From Antedon mediterranea (taxonomy: Eukaryota > Echinodermata > Crinoidea > Comatulida > Antedonidae), in assembly GCF_964355755.1 (NCBI RefSeq), contig NC_092671.1:2832501-2896500 (forward strand): 64,000 nucleotides of DNA, in the 5' to 3' direction. The notes beneath the pieces were generated by a model. That model made no database searches. It saw nothing but the letters and a program-made list of their open reading frames with translations, and was not told the DNA's origin. The translations under genes and the position numbers were made by a program. How positions within the stretch are numbered: the first letter of the stretch is position 1; the number at the start of each line of letters is the position of its first letter. This document shows, in pieces, positions 40,206 to 53,222 of this stretch.

Positions 40206-41099
40206 ACATAAAACTATCTATCTATCCGCTTCAGGGTTGTATCCACTTTTATTCTGTTGTATCTTAGTATAAGCGTTTAAGTTTTTATTATTTTTTTCAA
40301 ATATACTATTTAATGACAATTGAATCTTATTTTGATTCATAAGATTATAATAAGTTAGGTATGGTCTGGTAAACTATATTAAAGGAAAAGGAAATAAATA
40401 CACTGGCGTCAAAAACTTATGTCTGTAAAGGCTTAGTAAAATAAGTATACAAAAGCAAGTCGCAACAATATATGTTTTAAAAATAGGCCTCTATATTGGC
40501 CCAAAAAAGCTTGAACATAAATACAGTATTTGTTTTAATAGTTTTACTTTTACTCTTAAATTCAATACTACGCCTATACTAAATAGCATAATTTATAATA
40601 CTGTATCTAATGTTTCTTTAAAAAAATTTAAGTTCTTCAATGGAGGATGTTTTGGTATTGTTATTTTGTGAAGATCAGGAATTGATTGATTGAATTTAAA
40701 TGGTGAATCTGTTTCTCTGTTAATTTTTGTTTACATTCTAAACATTAGCTGAAAAATTAAGTAGTCCATCCGTACAGATGGTTCAATTCAAGAACCACAA
40801 CAATGACGTCATAATCAATGTTTCCACTTGTTGTTTGTTTTCTCAAATACTGTTTAAGATGTCATTGTTTGAATTATGTTCCCATGCGGCCGGTCATAGA
40901 CCTCATATCGTCGCCTGTCACTATAATTGAGAAAGAACATTCGGATGAAAATGTTAACAATTAGGCCTATTTGAATTAAATAATAATGATTACGGTCAGT
41001 CACAAAATTGAAGTGAAGATTATTGTTATCATATTATTGTAAAAAACTCAACATTACATTAATGTCAGCTTCATTTCTTGATTTAAGCAATACCCCAAC

Positions 41100-41185
41100 C
41101 GCCAACCTTTCCCTATCAATCACGACCCCAACCCCACCAATCATGACCCCCACCCCACCAATCACGACCCCCCCCCCCCCCCCCA
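41100..41185. repeat. C-rich short repeat ending in poly-C
   Basis: ACCCCACCAATCACGACCCC-type units repeat about three times and end in a run of about 18 C. Confidence 0.85.
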
Positions 41186-41683
41186 ATTTAAAAATCATGG
41201 CCGTTGCTTCCTAGATTCCATGTTATATAGTTATGAAATAAATAACGACGAATATGCCTACTTAACATATCACAAAAAAATTAACTGGTGGTTTTGAGCA
41301 GAAATATCTATCACTAATTTTCACACGAAATAATCTTACGATAGAAAGAAAAACATCCATTATGAGTCCATACTGGTCCTAACTGGAAACCCATAATGAA
41401 CTATGTTGTAATACACACTAACCATGACGTCAATTGTTTGTACTGTACTTTCGTTTTATGTTATAAAACCTACCACGGAGTCTTCGATTAATATTAATTC
41501 AATTTAAAAAAAAATATTATTTTTAATCATTTATTATTCCAAATAATGTGTTATTCTATGTAATATAATATATATAATAATAATTGCATTTTCCCACTGT
41601 TATGTGGAGATGTTTATCCCCTATATCATAAACGCTTATATGAGAAGAGTTCAATCACCTTCGATTGCGTAACATATCGAAGC

Positions 41684-41690
41684 TATAAAA
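41684..41690 (+). promoter_or_regulatory. TATA box of the SLC16-like gene
   Basis: TATAAAA in the context AAGCTATAAAAGAGCC, 121 bases before the chosen ATG. Transcription would begin near 41715. Confidence 0.6.
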
Positions 41691-41810
41691 GAGCCAAACA
41701 GCTGATCGCGCTTTGTTTCTCGTTAGTCGGCTGTGGACCGCGTTAGGCCTAATAACTGTCAAAAGATTGCTGTCGAAAAGACTGATATTCTGCTGTCAAA
41801 CACCATCAAC

Positions 41811-44800
41811 ATGGGCCTACAACACGCGCTGTACAACAACTGGGGCTGGGTGCTGGTTATCTGCTCATTTGTCATCACCATTCCTCTTCATGGAATCGAA
41901 TACAGTTACAATTCGTTAATGGTCTGGTTTCAAGATGAATTCGGTACAAGCAAATCTGAAACAGGTACGAACACTTTTTCTAAGATTAGTAATAATTCAT
42001 ATTTTACTCATGTATTTCATCATTTAATTTTATATTTTAGTGTAAATATAGGTTAATAATTAATTATCATAAAAAATAGTTATGATAACTAATTAATGTT
42101 TATGTTAATTATTTTAGGTCTATAATGCATATTTTACTACGGTTAAACTTGGATTCTCTATTGTTTTATAAACCATTAAAAAAAAGTCTCCGAAGTCTCT
42201 CTAAAATGTTTTTATATTTTTAAAATATTCATTTTGTTATGTAGTAGGCCTACTGTATCATGCATTAGGCCTAACATTAAGACATTCATTCATATTCAAT
42301 TATTACTATACTACGTTTTGTTTTATAAACCATAAAAAGTCTCTCTAAAATGTTGTTAATTTTAAAAATATTCATTACAACATATTTCATTTTGTTATGT
42401 AATATCATGCAAATACCTAACATTATTAAGACATTACTACATCATTATACAGGATCGTATTAAAAAGATAATTGCCTTCCGTAATGTATCTTTTTTAAAG
42501 ACCATTGTCTAAGGACCTGAGTTAGACAAAGGCACCTGTAATAGAATATCTTAATTTTTTAAGCAAACACCATTACAGAGCCTTAATTTTGATGACCTAT
42601 AACATTTTAATTAATTTCTATACAGAGGGTTATTTAATTTTGATGTGGCTAGATTCATCCAGTTTTAGCCATCAAACTATTATTAAAGAATTCACATTCA
42701 GTTGATTACACCACATACATAGTCAGCATACACAAAGCATGGACATTTCGTCAAAAATTTCGCAATTCTTAGTAATTGTTATTAGGCCTATTAACCGTTT
42801 ATTTCACAATAGATCCTTTCAGAATAGAACTGGTAGAACTTCACATTTAAATGAGAAGTTCTAATCAGCCAATCAGATACGAATATTTTTTGTTACTAAG
42901 GGTTTTTTTTTCTCCTCTCCTTAAATTGCAATTTTTGACGCATTAAAAGGTTCGAAGTCCGAAGTCGAATCTATAATCTATTGTCAAGGTAAATTAATGT
43001 TACCAGGCTTGTTATTAATTAATCTAAAGCCATACCCGGCTGTTAAAAAAAGTCGTATAACTGTTACTAATTTTTATTATACCAGCTTATAATTTTGCCT
43101 GCCACCTAATCTTTAAACGTCTTACGATACGAGAGGCTTATATTGGCCTATTCCTAATTTGCATACGATTTTTTCTCGGTTCATGTTCTTGACCAATCAC
43201 TAACGTAATTTTCTTGTTGCTATGCTTGACCATGGATGAATACAATAGACCTAACAATGATTTTATTTTGTTTTGTGAGGAAGTAAAGAGGCCAGTGGTT
43301 AATGCATATTTCATTGTTAATTCAATATGCGGATAATTTGTTCTAATACGGTATTAATTATGTGATTCTCCTGCAAATTGATTTTATAAATGTCAGATTT
43401 TGAAAATTATTCCGGAAAAATCTATTGTCTTTAATATACTGAATATTCATTTTCTTAATCTTTATACAGTGTATATGTGTTTGATTCTCTTTATAAATGT
43501 CAAATTTTGAAAATCATTATACAGTAAACTTCAGGACATATTCGTGACACCTTCGGGACACCTTCGGGATCGACCTACAAAGTGTATATGGGCCGTTTTC
43601 ATTTTAGGCCTATGTTAAAACAAAAATGTATCATTCGTTCGTTTCACAGGAAAGTGTCCCGGGGTGTCCATTAAATGGTGGTGACCCGAAAGGGGACTTA
43701 GTGTCTAATTAAAAATAGTATTGCGTATACACATTGAAATTATTTTAGGCGATTATCTTTTTAATGATATGAATCTATGGAATTAATTTGTGATTCATCC
43801 AAATCAAAATTAGTAAAACGTTAAATTATTAAAGTTTGACCTATGGAACCATAACAAAGTGGATGGCCAAGGACACGAGCGGACACAAATAACTATTGTT
43901 GTCTTATGTTTATAACGATTGGTAGGCTAATTAACCTATCCAGGTAACCAGTGTATACGCATGCGCAATTAATTAGCATACAATCGTCTAATACATTGCC
44001 TATATTAGGCGAGTATACTTTGGATTGCCTTGGTAATTCGGTATTGTAAAGTAATTTAATGCTCTATAGGTTGCAAAGGGCTCACTAGCGCATCCTGACT
44101 TTCAGCACCACTTACAAGAATAACCAATACATGTTGGCTGTAATCTTTCGCAATGACATCCGCATATCCCGTTGTTTTCGTTAAAGGAAATACCAGCTAA
44201 TAATCTATTTTTACAATACAATAAATAACCTGGCTGCGACACATATTTGACAGTATATTGATCGTTTCGAAATATACACTTTATGTTGATCATTTTGATA
44301 AGAACATGAAACTGATAATGTGTCACGTGCTTGAAACATTATAAAGTGACATTAGTCATGTGAACATCACGTGGGCTCGTTATCACCTAATAAGATTATG
44401 ATGATCATCAAAACACCATTTTTAATAGGCCTTATACATAATGACACATTGTTAATGGAAGGTGGGAAGGGTGGGGAGGGGATAATTAATAATTTGGTTA
44501 TGACGAACCTATATAATACTTTGAGTATACAAAAAACTTAAAGTTTACAATAAACAACATAGGCTTACGTTTATTATAGTATCAATTTTAAAATATGTTT
44601 TTATAATTTTCTAATTAAAGACGCCGACTATATTTTAAAATTATGAAAACACTTTTTATCAACTTAATATCATTTTATATTTTTCAGGTTTGGCAGGAAC
44701 CATCGCGATTGGACTTTTGTCTTTGTCGTCACCGATCTCGTTCTACCTCATGGAATACTTTTCAACGCGTGCCATTGTCATGCTCGGCATGGCTATGTGT

Positions 44801-47800
44801 TCCGCTGGACTTTTCGCATCCTCATTCGTGACGTCACTCCCGTACCTGTACTTCACGTATGGCGTAATGTACGGAATGGGTTCAAACTTCGCACACGTAC
44901 CAGGTTTAGCGTTAATTATTAAATATTTTCCTAAGAAACACACCGTCAGTTCTACGTGCATTGCGCAACTCGGTGCAAGTGTTGGTAAGTAACCTTTCCT
45001 CCACACACACACGCACACCCACCCACCACCCCCCACCCACACACAACTACCACACGTCATTTGACTTTAAGACTAGGCCTACACGAAAAAAGATAAGCTC
45101 ATACGCTATCGCAGTTTCGCAGTAGCGTCAACCTTAACTGCGCCCAACACAAATGCATTATTTGGTCTATTTGGGAACTAATGACAATATCATGAATGAC
45201 AATGGATACAAGTTAGTGATTACAAGTAAACAATACGAGTACGATTTCATCCTAATTGTCCAAGCCTGCCAACTTCCTTAAAATTAATTGTACCTTATCA
45301 AACAGCATTTTTAATTGCGTGCTGAGTGACGGATGACTATACAACGTCATCAATTACCTCCCTAACTTAATGAATCGTTCACAATGAAATTAAACTATTA
45401 ACTTAACTAAAACCAATGAAGTTGAAAATGAAATAATTCCTATAAAAGAACAAAGTCAACAATTACAACCCCAACCCCCTCGGCCAAACATTGTGTAAGA
45501 AAAAACAACGTAAATATAATTGGTTAGGAATAGAATATCATGCTATAATACCTACAGTCTAGGTCCTAAACGGCGTTTTGGCTTAATTTTGGTAAAAATA
45601 TAAACATTTTGCCACATTTGGCGTTTCATACTTGTGGCACCTTTCGTAAAGAAATACAAAAAAGACAACACTTGGTCCACAATCTAAACGAAACAGTTTT
45701 GTATCAGACCTCCATCTTTAATACCATTATGATCGACGGTAGTTTCTTCTTTGTATTTACTTTATCGTTATATTTTCAATAGGTGTGATTGCACTGCCAG
45801 TAATCGTTGAGACAATGTTTGGTCAACTTGGATGGAGAGTTTCCCTAAGGATTTTTGCCGGAGTTCTACTGATGACGGGAACGCTGGGAATTGTGTTCGT
45901 ACCCCCATCAGCAGTCGATGAACGCCGAAATTCCAAAGAGATTGAATCTCTGAAAGACCCTGAAAAGGACAGAGCCATGCTGGAGAAACAAGGCCTAGAA
46001 AAAATTGAATTACCAAAGAAAAGTTTCGTCAAACGATACAAGGATTTTATGTCTCAAACTAAGTTCTGGGTGACAGAACTGCTATTCTTCACAATGGCAG
46101 TCGGAGTGACAATGAGTTTAACGAATATTGTAAGCATTAGAACGAAATATAACCATAACAAATGATTGAACGTCATGCGCAAGCGCTGGATTCAAATTTA
46201 CATTCACGATGGCGCGCGTAAGCACAACTCAAGTGAGTTCCGCCAATCAGGTCAGGTGAACTAACGCTTGACATTGGCGCGATCACGTCCTTGTATTGCT
46301 TCCAAATGGGAACCAAGCTTCATAGTTATTAGACAATGTTTCCGCAATTTTCTGAATTAAACAGAAATTATATTTTTGTTTTGCCAAAAGATAATTGTAA
46401 ATTTCCTAAAAACAGAATTATTTTGATATTATCGTAACTCGATTATAGGATATTATTGTAACTGATTATGTTTTCAACATGACGTGTGAACTTCATTCAA
46501 GCCAAACTAATTTGTGTCTTTGGTTTTTTTTCTTCTTCTAGGGAAGCTTTCTATCCGAGACGTCATTAAGCGAAGACATGCAGGTTTTGGTGTTAAGTGT
46601 GATGGGTACCGGTGATTTGGCTGCCCGATTGTTTGTCGCCATTTTTGTCGAGCGTCTTCCATTTTCTAGGACAACATATTTCAGTATTTCCTGCCTTATT
46701 GCTGGTGTTCCTTTCTTTTTCTTAGTTGCTGCGTCCGATTCAGTTCCACTTCTTATTGGACTATTAATTTGTAAGTTAATGTTATGATTAAATGTAGACC
46801 TATTAGTACTAATAAATTGAATAAGATTTCAACCATCCCAATTGACAAGTTAGACGATTGATTGAAACTGATGTTCTCCACTCTAGGCGAATCTATTCGC
46901 GCGAATAAACCATTCCTGCACTCAAAAGCTTTGTCCCCACTATAGGAGCCTTGCAACGTACGGAAGAACATACACAAGTATAATTTGACCAATCACAACG
47001 CGACGATGAATCTTATCTATCGCGTCGTCATTGGATCAAATTTACGTTGCGCTTACGTCTTTGCGCATTATTTTCGTGATAAAGTATATGAAATGAATAC
47101 GCATGCGCATAAACCAATGTTTTCTTTGAAAAACATTCTTCACTCGCAAATATGCTTTTGCTAAATGAAGTAAAAATTTTGATAATGGATGGTATGGATT
47201 AAAAACCAAACTTATTGGGCGGAAAAGATTCGTTTACATCCGATCGTTAAAATACTCTTAATCATGTTTTAAAAATCATGCGACGACCTAATCATATTCT
47301 CTACTTGGCACGATAATACAACCCACAGTTATTAATTTATATCATACTAATTGAATGTATTTTTTTTCTTTCTTGCAGTAATTAATTTTGGTAGAGGTAG
47401 CTTATTTGGTATGATTGTTTCTGTCGGCGTGGAGATTTTTGGCGCGGAAAATTCAGACGAGTCAACAACAAGCGTATTCTTTGCGTTTGGTCTCGGTGGT
47501 CTGCTCGCTGCTCCTGTCGGTGGTAAGTAAACAAAAATTTAAAATTGTTTCAACATCAAACAATGTTGACCTTTTTTATATAATAAAACAATAAATAGAA
47601 TCCAACATTTAGGACACCGGGATACAATATATTCATGGTATAACACTAAGACAGCCAACCCTCTACTCGAAGAGGGACACTGTCCCGAAAGTGTCCCCTT
47701 TATAGGGGTCCTAGTAATAGTATAATTTGTAAATTCAGCAAAAGTCAGCAAAAGGCATACCGTATTACGACAAAACAATGTAATGTCATATTTTTTCATC

Positions 47801-48104
47801 AACAACGACGTCCTAGATAACGACGACGGTACTGTTTGATATTTAAACAAAATGTTAAACATTTCGTTATTTTTTTTCTTTTTTAGGTGCAATTTCCGAT
47901 GCAACAGGAACATACATGGCAACTTTCTACTTTTGTGGTACATTGTGTGTGTTAGCGTTTGTAATTGCAACCATTCTTGCGAAGTTAAGACGGAATGCTA
48001 AGTACAAACTATACGAAGCTTCCACCGAATCACCGATCGTCTACGTTTTCCCGGGCGTAAGCAGCGGAGCTGAAGAATACGAAACGTATATCACGTCAGT
48101 TTAA
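41811..48104 (+). CDS. SLC16 / monocarboxylate-transporter-like membrane protein (6 exons)
   Basis: Exons: 41811-41964, 44688-44984, 45783-46129, 46542-46770, 47379-47522, 47887-48104. All borders are GT-AG and phases agree, giving 462 residues, typical for the MCT branch of the major facilitator superfamily (12 helices). Seen: TM1 after NNWGWVLV; the region YFPKKHTVSSTCIAQLGASVG, which fits the family's TM5 signature (YF-x-K-[KR]); a charged central loop between helices 6 and 7 (about residues 190-235, rich in E and K); DLAARLF and NFGRGSLFG in the second half; and a short C-tail ending YITSV. Family role: proton-coupled or facilitated transport of monocarboxylates or related small molecules at the plasma membrane. 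The substrate cannot be told. The start is the first ATG in the exon that leads directly into helix 1. I cannot assign a specific SLC16 number. Confidence 0.93.
44985..45055. repeat. CA/CCCA microsatellite after SLC16-like exon 2
   Basis: ACACACACGCACACCCACCC-type sequence begins about 15 bases inside intron 2, close to the donor site. Confidence 0.8.
46160..46322. mobile_element. MITE, GACGCAACGCAAGG family, diverged (SLC16-like intron 3)
   Basis: The right end CACGTCCTTGTATTGC and TGGGAACCAAGCTT matches the family. The left half is degraded, with CTCAAGTGAGTTCCGCCAAT. Confidence 0.65.
46925..47066. mobile_element. MITE, GACGCAACGCAAGG family (SLC16-like intron 4)
   Basis: AAAGCTTTGTCCCCACTATA on the left; inner TTTGACCAATCACAACGCGA faces TCGCGTCGTCATTGGATCAA; the right arm has TACGTTGCGCTTACGTC. 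Confidence 0.72.
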
Positions 48105-48196
48105 GTGGGCCTACAATCGAAACATATATCACGACAGTTTAAGTGTGCCTACAACCGAAACGTATAGGCCTATCACGTCCGTGGGCCTACAACCGC
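48081..48196. repeat. 38-bp tandem repeat across the SLC16-like stop codon
   Basis: Units start GAAACGTATATCACGTCAGT at 48081 and recur as GAAACATATATCACGACAGT (48119) and a diverged GAAACGTATAGGCCTATCAC (48157). The first unit encodes the last residues and the TAA. Confidence 0.88.
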
Positions 48197-48217
48197 GCCC
48201 TTATCGTCCAAACTCGC

Positions 48218-48223
48218 AATAAA
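48218..48223 (+). terminator. Poly(A) signal of the SLC16-like gene
   Basis: AATAAA 114 bases after the stop codon, followed by a second AAATAAAT. Another lies near 48440. Confidence 0.55.
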
Positions 48224-51200
48224 AATAAATGAACGTTATGTACACGCATTTATCATGTATATAGTTGTTAACTTATTCGCTTTATACCTCTTTTTATATT
48301 TTGTAAGAAGTGTAGATATTAGAAAGACAAAAACGCCGTTATTTTGTTATCGTCTTGCCAATAACAAAATTGTCAAAGAGCAATGAAAAATTGAAAATGA
48401 AAAGTGCGTATAATGATTAATATAAGAGCCTTGTAGTAAAATAAATTTTGAAATATGGAATAGTTTTTTTAGTAATACTATTTTTAATATAAAATTATTT
48501 TTACAATTGATTGATGCCGTGAACCAGTAGCAGAAATGTTACTATTTTTAAAGAATATTTTTTATATACTAAACTATGTTACTGTGTTTCCAATACACCT
48601 TTTATAATGTTGTTATTTTGTTAGTAGAAATGTAAAGAATTTCCTTCCGGTTATAATATAAAGACCAGCAATAACTTTACATTTCAAAAATTTAATATCA
48701 ATAATAAAAGGGTATTGACGTTATGTGCTAATTTGTTTGAAGTAATGTGTTAATTATTTATAAGACAAATATGGAAAAGTAAATCGTTGGATGTTTATTT
48801 AAATATAAACAGTGATATTAAATAATGAATAACAATCTACTATTGACACTACTGCAGTAAATGTCATGTTATGATCCAGTAACTTTCCATACAATATGTA
48901 TAGGATACTCTTTATTGAAATTGACGCATAAACGCTGCAAAAGCCATACAATTTCTGCAGACATTAATACATTTACTGCAGTAATAGTAGCGATTGTTTT
49001 GAAAACAGATTATTATTTTTTGTCTTGATTAGTTTTTAAAAGTTTGTCTACAATATTAAATATCTACACTGTGCATTCCTTTTTACAGTAAATTATCTTA
49101 GGTCTATTATTTGTGAATTAAAATAGATATATATTGTTATGTTGCCTACTGCCTTACACACATTGAAAGGCTTAAATTATCTATGAATTAACTGTACGTT
49201 TTTTTCTATATTTTAGACATTTTTGTATAATGATAACAGTCTTAAGTGATAGTATTTTATTGTAATCACTTTAAGAAACCTGTTATAAAATTAAATTTTG
49301 ACAGTTTATAGTATGTTTAATCATGGAGGTATAATATATATTTTATACCTCCATGGTTTAATCATAGAATGAACTATTATTATTAATAAAGTGACACGAC
49401 TACTAACTACAGTATTATTGTTGTTTATATGTGTTGCGTTACTATGCCGTTCCGTGATCTCAATACAACGACGACATGTTAGCTTAATTCAGAACTTAAT
49501 CACATTGATGGACTACTAATCAAGTACATAACATTCACTGACCCACCAGTACCAGCAATGAACCCCGGATACTAAGATTACAACGTATTTATTACCAGTG
49601 TGCATTACGTAACTAGTTTAAATTAATCACGCATAAAGCTACATTCACACTTGTTGCGTTTTACGGAACGGAAAACGGAACAATGGAAAATCATATTATA
49701 CAGAATTGAACGGCGTCGTCTTCCGTTCCGTGAAACGGATGAATTACGATGAGTTGAACTAGCGCCATCACAATTGTTAGGCCTATAAGTTATTGTTTTC
49801 AAATATTCTTAATAATAAAATAATTGTTTTTTTTTTCTTTCTATGAAACCTTCTTTTATAAAAAAAATGATCACAAAAATATAGGTAGAAAGAAATTGGC
49901 ATCCTTTAAGAGCATGTGTGTAAGAGCATGTGTGTAAGGAGCCTTATCGATAACAAAATTCAAATAATAAAATAATACAATATTTTGTGTGTACAGAAAA
50001 TGGAAGAAGAACTTAAAGACCTAGGCCTACTTAGTACTTGTTTTTTTTTTTTTTTTTTGCGCGCTTAATTTATATAAACTTAACAAAGTTAAGTCATTCG
50101 GCATGAGAGGGCGTACTACGATTTAATTACAACATACGGTAATAATAATACAAAAAATTGTATTATGGCGGTGTAACTTTAGTTGGCCTGAAGCATGGTT
50201 GGACGCAACGCTTCGACGTAGGCGCGCCTCAAGTGAGTTGACCAATCAGGTCCATCGAATCGTGATTGGTCAAGTCCAACCAAGCCGGAGGCTAATTAGC
50301 AATGACCGACAAAGATACATTGTAAAGAAACACAAATACAAACCCAAAACGTAGGCCTAATTTAGAACGAAGTCATTCCTTGATTAAATATGAATAATTA
50401 ATCTGTATGTGACTATTTCTGGAAATTAACATATTTCAGGCCATATTAATGGTTATATTAATATTGATATTATGAATTAACCTTTTCTGGGTAAATCTCA
50501 GTGGATTATTAATAAATACTTCATTGACTATGACAAATATAAGGTACTTTGCATTGTACACTGTAAAGCAAATTAAAAAGAATATTAATGCTTAAATTAT
50601 AAAGAAAGAAGGGATGGGAGGGAGTAAATTAATTAGTTAGAAGGAAGAACCGACTCGGTAATCTATGGATTAAGGTTATTTTGGCGGTCCACACATCGAT
50701 ACGTCATCAATGACGTCAAATGCATAATGACGAATCAACAGGGTATTACAATAAATATTCTTTCTTTGAATTTCAGTTTGGTTTGTGATATAAGATATAT
50801 TTAAAAATAATTTTTACAAATTTTCTTGATGAATATGCCACTTTAATGTCACATAATAGCTATTGACCTTGACCTAAATTTGGATCGAAAAAAAAAATTA
50901 TTTACTTGAACAAATTTAAAGCAAGAAATATTCAAATTGGTTTTTGGTTGAATTTAATACGGTAGTTTATTTTGTCTTTTTATAAACGAAAACATATTTT
51001 TTTGTAATTATTTTTTCTACGGAAGTGATTAACTTTATTAAACTATAAAATGGCCTATTCAGAGTCTTAAAAAAAAAAAAAATCTTCATTTTCATGTTTT
51101 TGGGGGACAATACATCTTTAACTAAAACAGTGGAAATTTGGATTAGGCCCACTCACAAACCCACGGCACACCCGACATTACAGCACCCATCCAGACCACC

Positions 51201-51279
51201 ACATCGGCAGACGACACCCTAACTCTTTTCGAATAGTGTACCATGAGAGGAACTAAATAATTCCTCCATAAAGTTCTAT

Positions 51280-51433
51280 AAAGCCCTGTCTACACTATAA
51301 AACTAGTTTGACAAAAATTTTGTAATGTGCCCAAATATGGTAGTGATATGCTTAAATATGACATCATCATGTCTATATATGGGCACATCACATTTTTTGT
51401 CACATACAATTTGATAGTGTAAACAGAGCTTTA
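51280..51433. mobile_element. AAAGCTCTGTCTACAC-family MITE
   Basis: The left end AAAGCCCTGTCTACACTATA is mirrored by GATAGTGTAAACAGAGCTTT on the right. The interior matches the other copies. Confidence 0.85.
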
Positions 51434-51749
51434 GATGACTACTACAATTGATTCAATATCCGTGAATGTACATCCGGTTCTGTATAATTAACCTATTGTT
51501 GTATATTTATAGCACTGCAAATATTTACAGTTACAATGTCGTAAATGCAAACATTCATTTAATTCAGACATTCATAAAGTGTGTTTATTGCGTAATAGTA
51601 GACCCTATTTATTTGTTAGAAGGGGATATGCTAGACAGACCTTTATTTATCATTTCAAACACATTTCAAACATTAAAATATTCATGCTATTAAAACTTAA
51701 TTAATTTTGATATCAGTCATTTAAACAGTCACACATTTTCAATCTCTAA

Positions 51750-52620
51750 GGTGGTTTTTAGTCGCGTGTACTCTCAGCTTACAATGTCGGTCGGTCGGTA
51801 AATACTAAGGTTGTGTTTATGAACATTTAAAGTATCTGGATATTCTAGAGGTCTCTCCTGACAAGGCTAAATCAAAATTCTCCCTACCGTTTACAGACTT
51901 CTAGTTATCCGGCTACTCATGGCCTTATTTTCAGCCTGATTTGCATGATTATCATTATTATTATAAAATACATTGTTTAATCCAGCAAGGTCGCCTTCAA
52001 CTCCCCTGTTTTAGCACGCGACTCCAGCCATGTATATGGCCTTGTGTTTTGCCTTGTGTTTTTGAACATTTATTTTATTTTATACGTATCCATCCAAACA
52101 GCGAGAAATTAGTCCATTACAGGATGGATAAGCCAATTTACACAGACGAGCGGTAACGGTATGGTTATTTCTTATGACCGTTTACACACAATGAGGAGCG
52201 GTTTCCACTCAGGATAGATAGTAGATTCTTTGTGGGTTAAGCTATTCGGTTTATAGTCGCGTGCAACTCTCAATATGTCGGTCGGTCACGTCGGTAAACA
52301 ATAACTTGAGCACGCGACTGCAGCCATGTATATGGCCTTGTTTCGCTTACCGTTACCGCTCGTCTGTGTAAATAGACAATCTGTAAGCACGCGACTGCAG
52401 CCATGTATATGGCCTTGTTTCGCTTACCGTTACCGCTCGTCTGTGTAAATAGACAAGCTGTAACGGTAATACAAATATAGAATCTATGTTATTCCTTACG
52501 TTATTCCAACGAGGAGCGGACGGGCGGTTTCTGCTGAGGATAAATACAGAATCTACGTGGGACAAGTTACGCGGTTTTTCGCTCTTACCGTTCCCGCTCG
52601 CCTGTGTAAAGTGGATAATA
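51750..52620. mobile_element. Nested MITE complex (two families)
   Basis: One family has ends TAGTCGCGTG and CACGCGACT, with ATGTCGGTCGGTC and CAGCCATGTATATGGCC inside (51756-52035 and 52250-52340). The other is the CAATTTACACAGACGAGCGG family (52133 onward, ending near 52612 with CCGCTCGCCTGTGTAAA). The piece GCACGCGACTGCAGCCATGT through TTACCGCTCGTCTGTGTAAA is duplicated in tandem at about 52311 and 52387. Confidence 0.7.
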
Positions 52621-52652
52621 ATATAATTGATCGTGACTCATTTGAGACTTAA

Positions 52653-52812
52653 GTTTGGTTCCCACTTGGCCGTAACGTAAGGACGAGGCATAACACAAGT
52701 GAGTTGACCAATCACACAGCGACAGTTTGTACGATCCATCGCGTCGTGATTGGTCAAATTACTTTCATTGCGCTTACGTTCGTGCGTTGCGTCCTAGATG
52801 GAGTTGAGCATA
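52653..52812. mobile_element. MITE, GACGCAACGCAAGG family
   Basis: TTAAGTTTGGTTCCCACTTG and CGTAACGTAAGGACG on the left. TTGACCAATCACACAGCGAC faces GTCGTGATTGGTCAAA. TACGTTCGTGCGTTGCGTCC on the right. Confidence 0.82.
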
Positions 52813-53159
52813 GTCGTGAGTTACAGCCCTGATACTAAGTTAAGAACTATAGACCTTGAGATTGGAAGGAAAGCACGCTTAAATACCAAGCTAGAACTCC
52901 ACTAAGTTAGACATTGACGTATTTCCCCACGCACTAAAACACCAATCATATTAGTAAAACAATAATTAGTCGAAATCCCACCAGAGCGATTTGCATGTTA
53001 ACTAATATAAGATGTTACTAAGTTTATGAATATTTTCATGAACTATTATTAAATCATATATACGAAATTAAATCGCCCTTAAGTGGAAATTAACTAGAAT
53101 AAATTGTATATTCATTTATTCAATAGCATTTACATTTATCTTTCCTTTAAATTTCCATT

Positions 53160-53169
53160 TATATAAAAG
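53160..53169 (+). promoter_or_regulatory. TATA box of peptide gene A
   Basis: TATATAAAAG, 54 bases before the ATG at 53223. Transcription would begin near 53190, leaving a short 5' leader. Confidence 0.65.
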
Positions 53170-53222
53170 AATGCACCGATCCGCAACTATCCAATATCAT
53201 CCCAGGACCACGGCCGTTCACA

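Larger units (their letters stand above)
37913..41683. other. Gene-free stretch before the SLC16-like gene
   Basis: No exon recognised. A 128-codon minus-strand open frame (38624-39010) has no recognisable family. It holds three tandem-repeat zones: 39508-39655, 39925-40205 and 41100-41185. Confidence 0.5.
48224..53159. other. Gene-free stretch with MITEs
   Basis: No exon recognised. Contents: AT-rich sequence, a CATGGAGGTATA inverted pair (49323-49355), a poly-T (50041-50059), a damaged GACGCAACGCAAGG MITE (50192-50290), a TAAAGCTCTG MITE, a nested MITE complex (51750-52620) and one more MITE (52653-52812). Confidence 0.55.
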
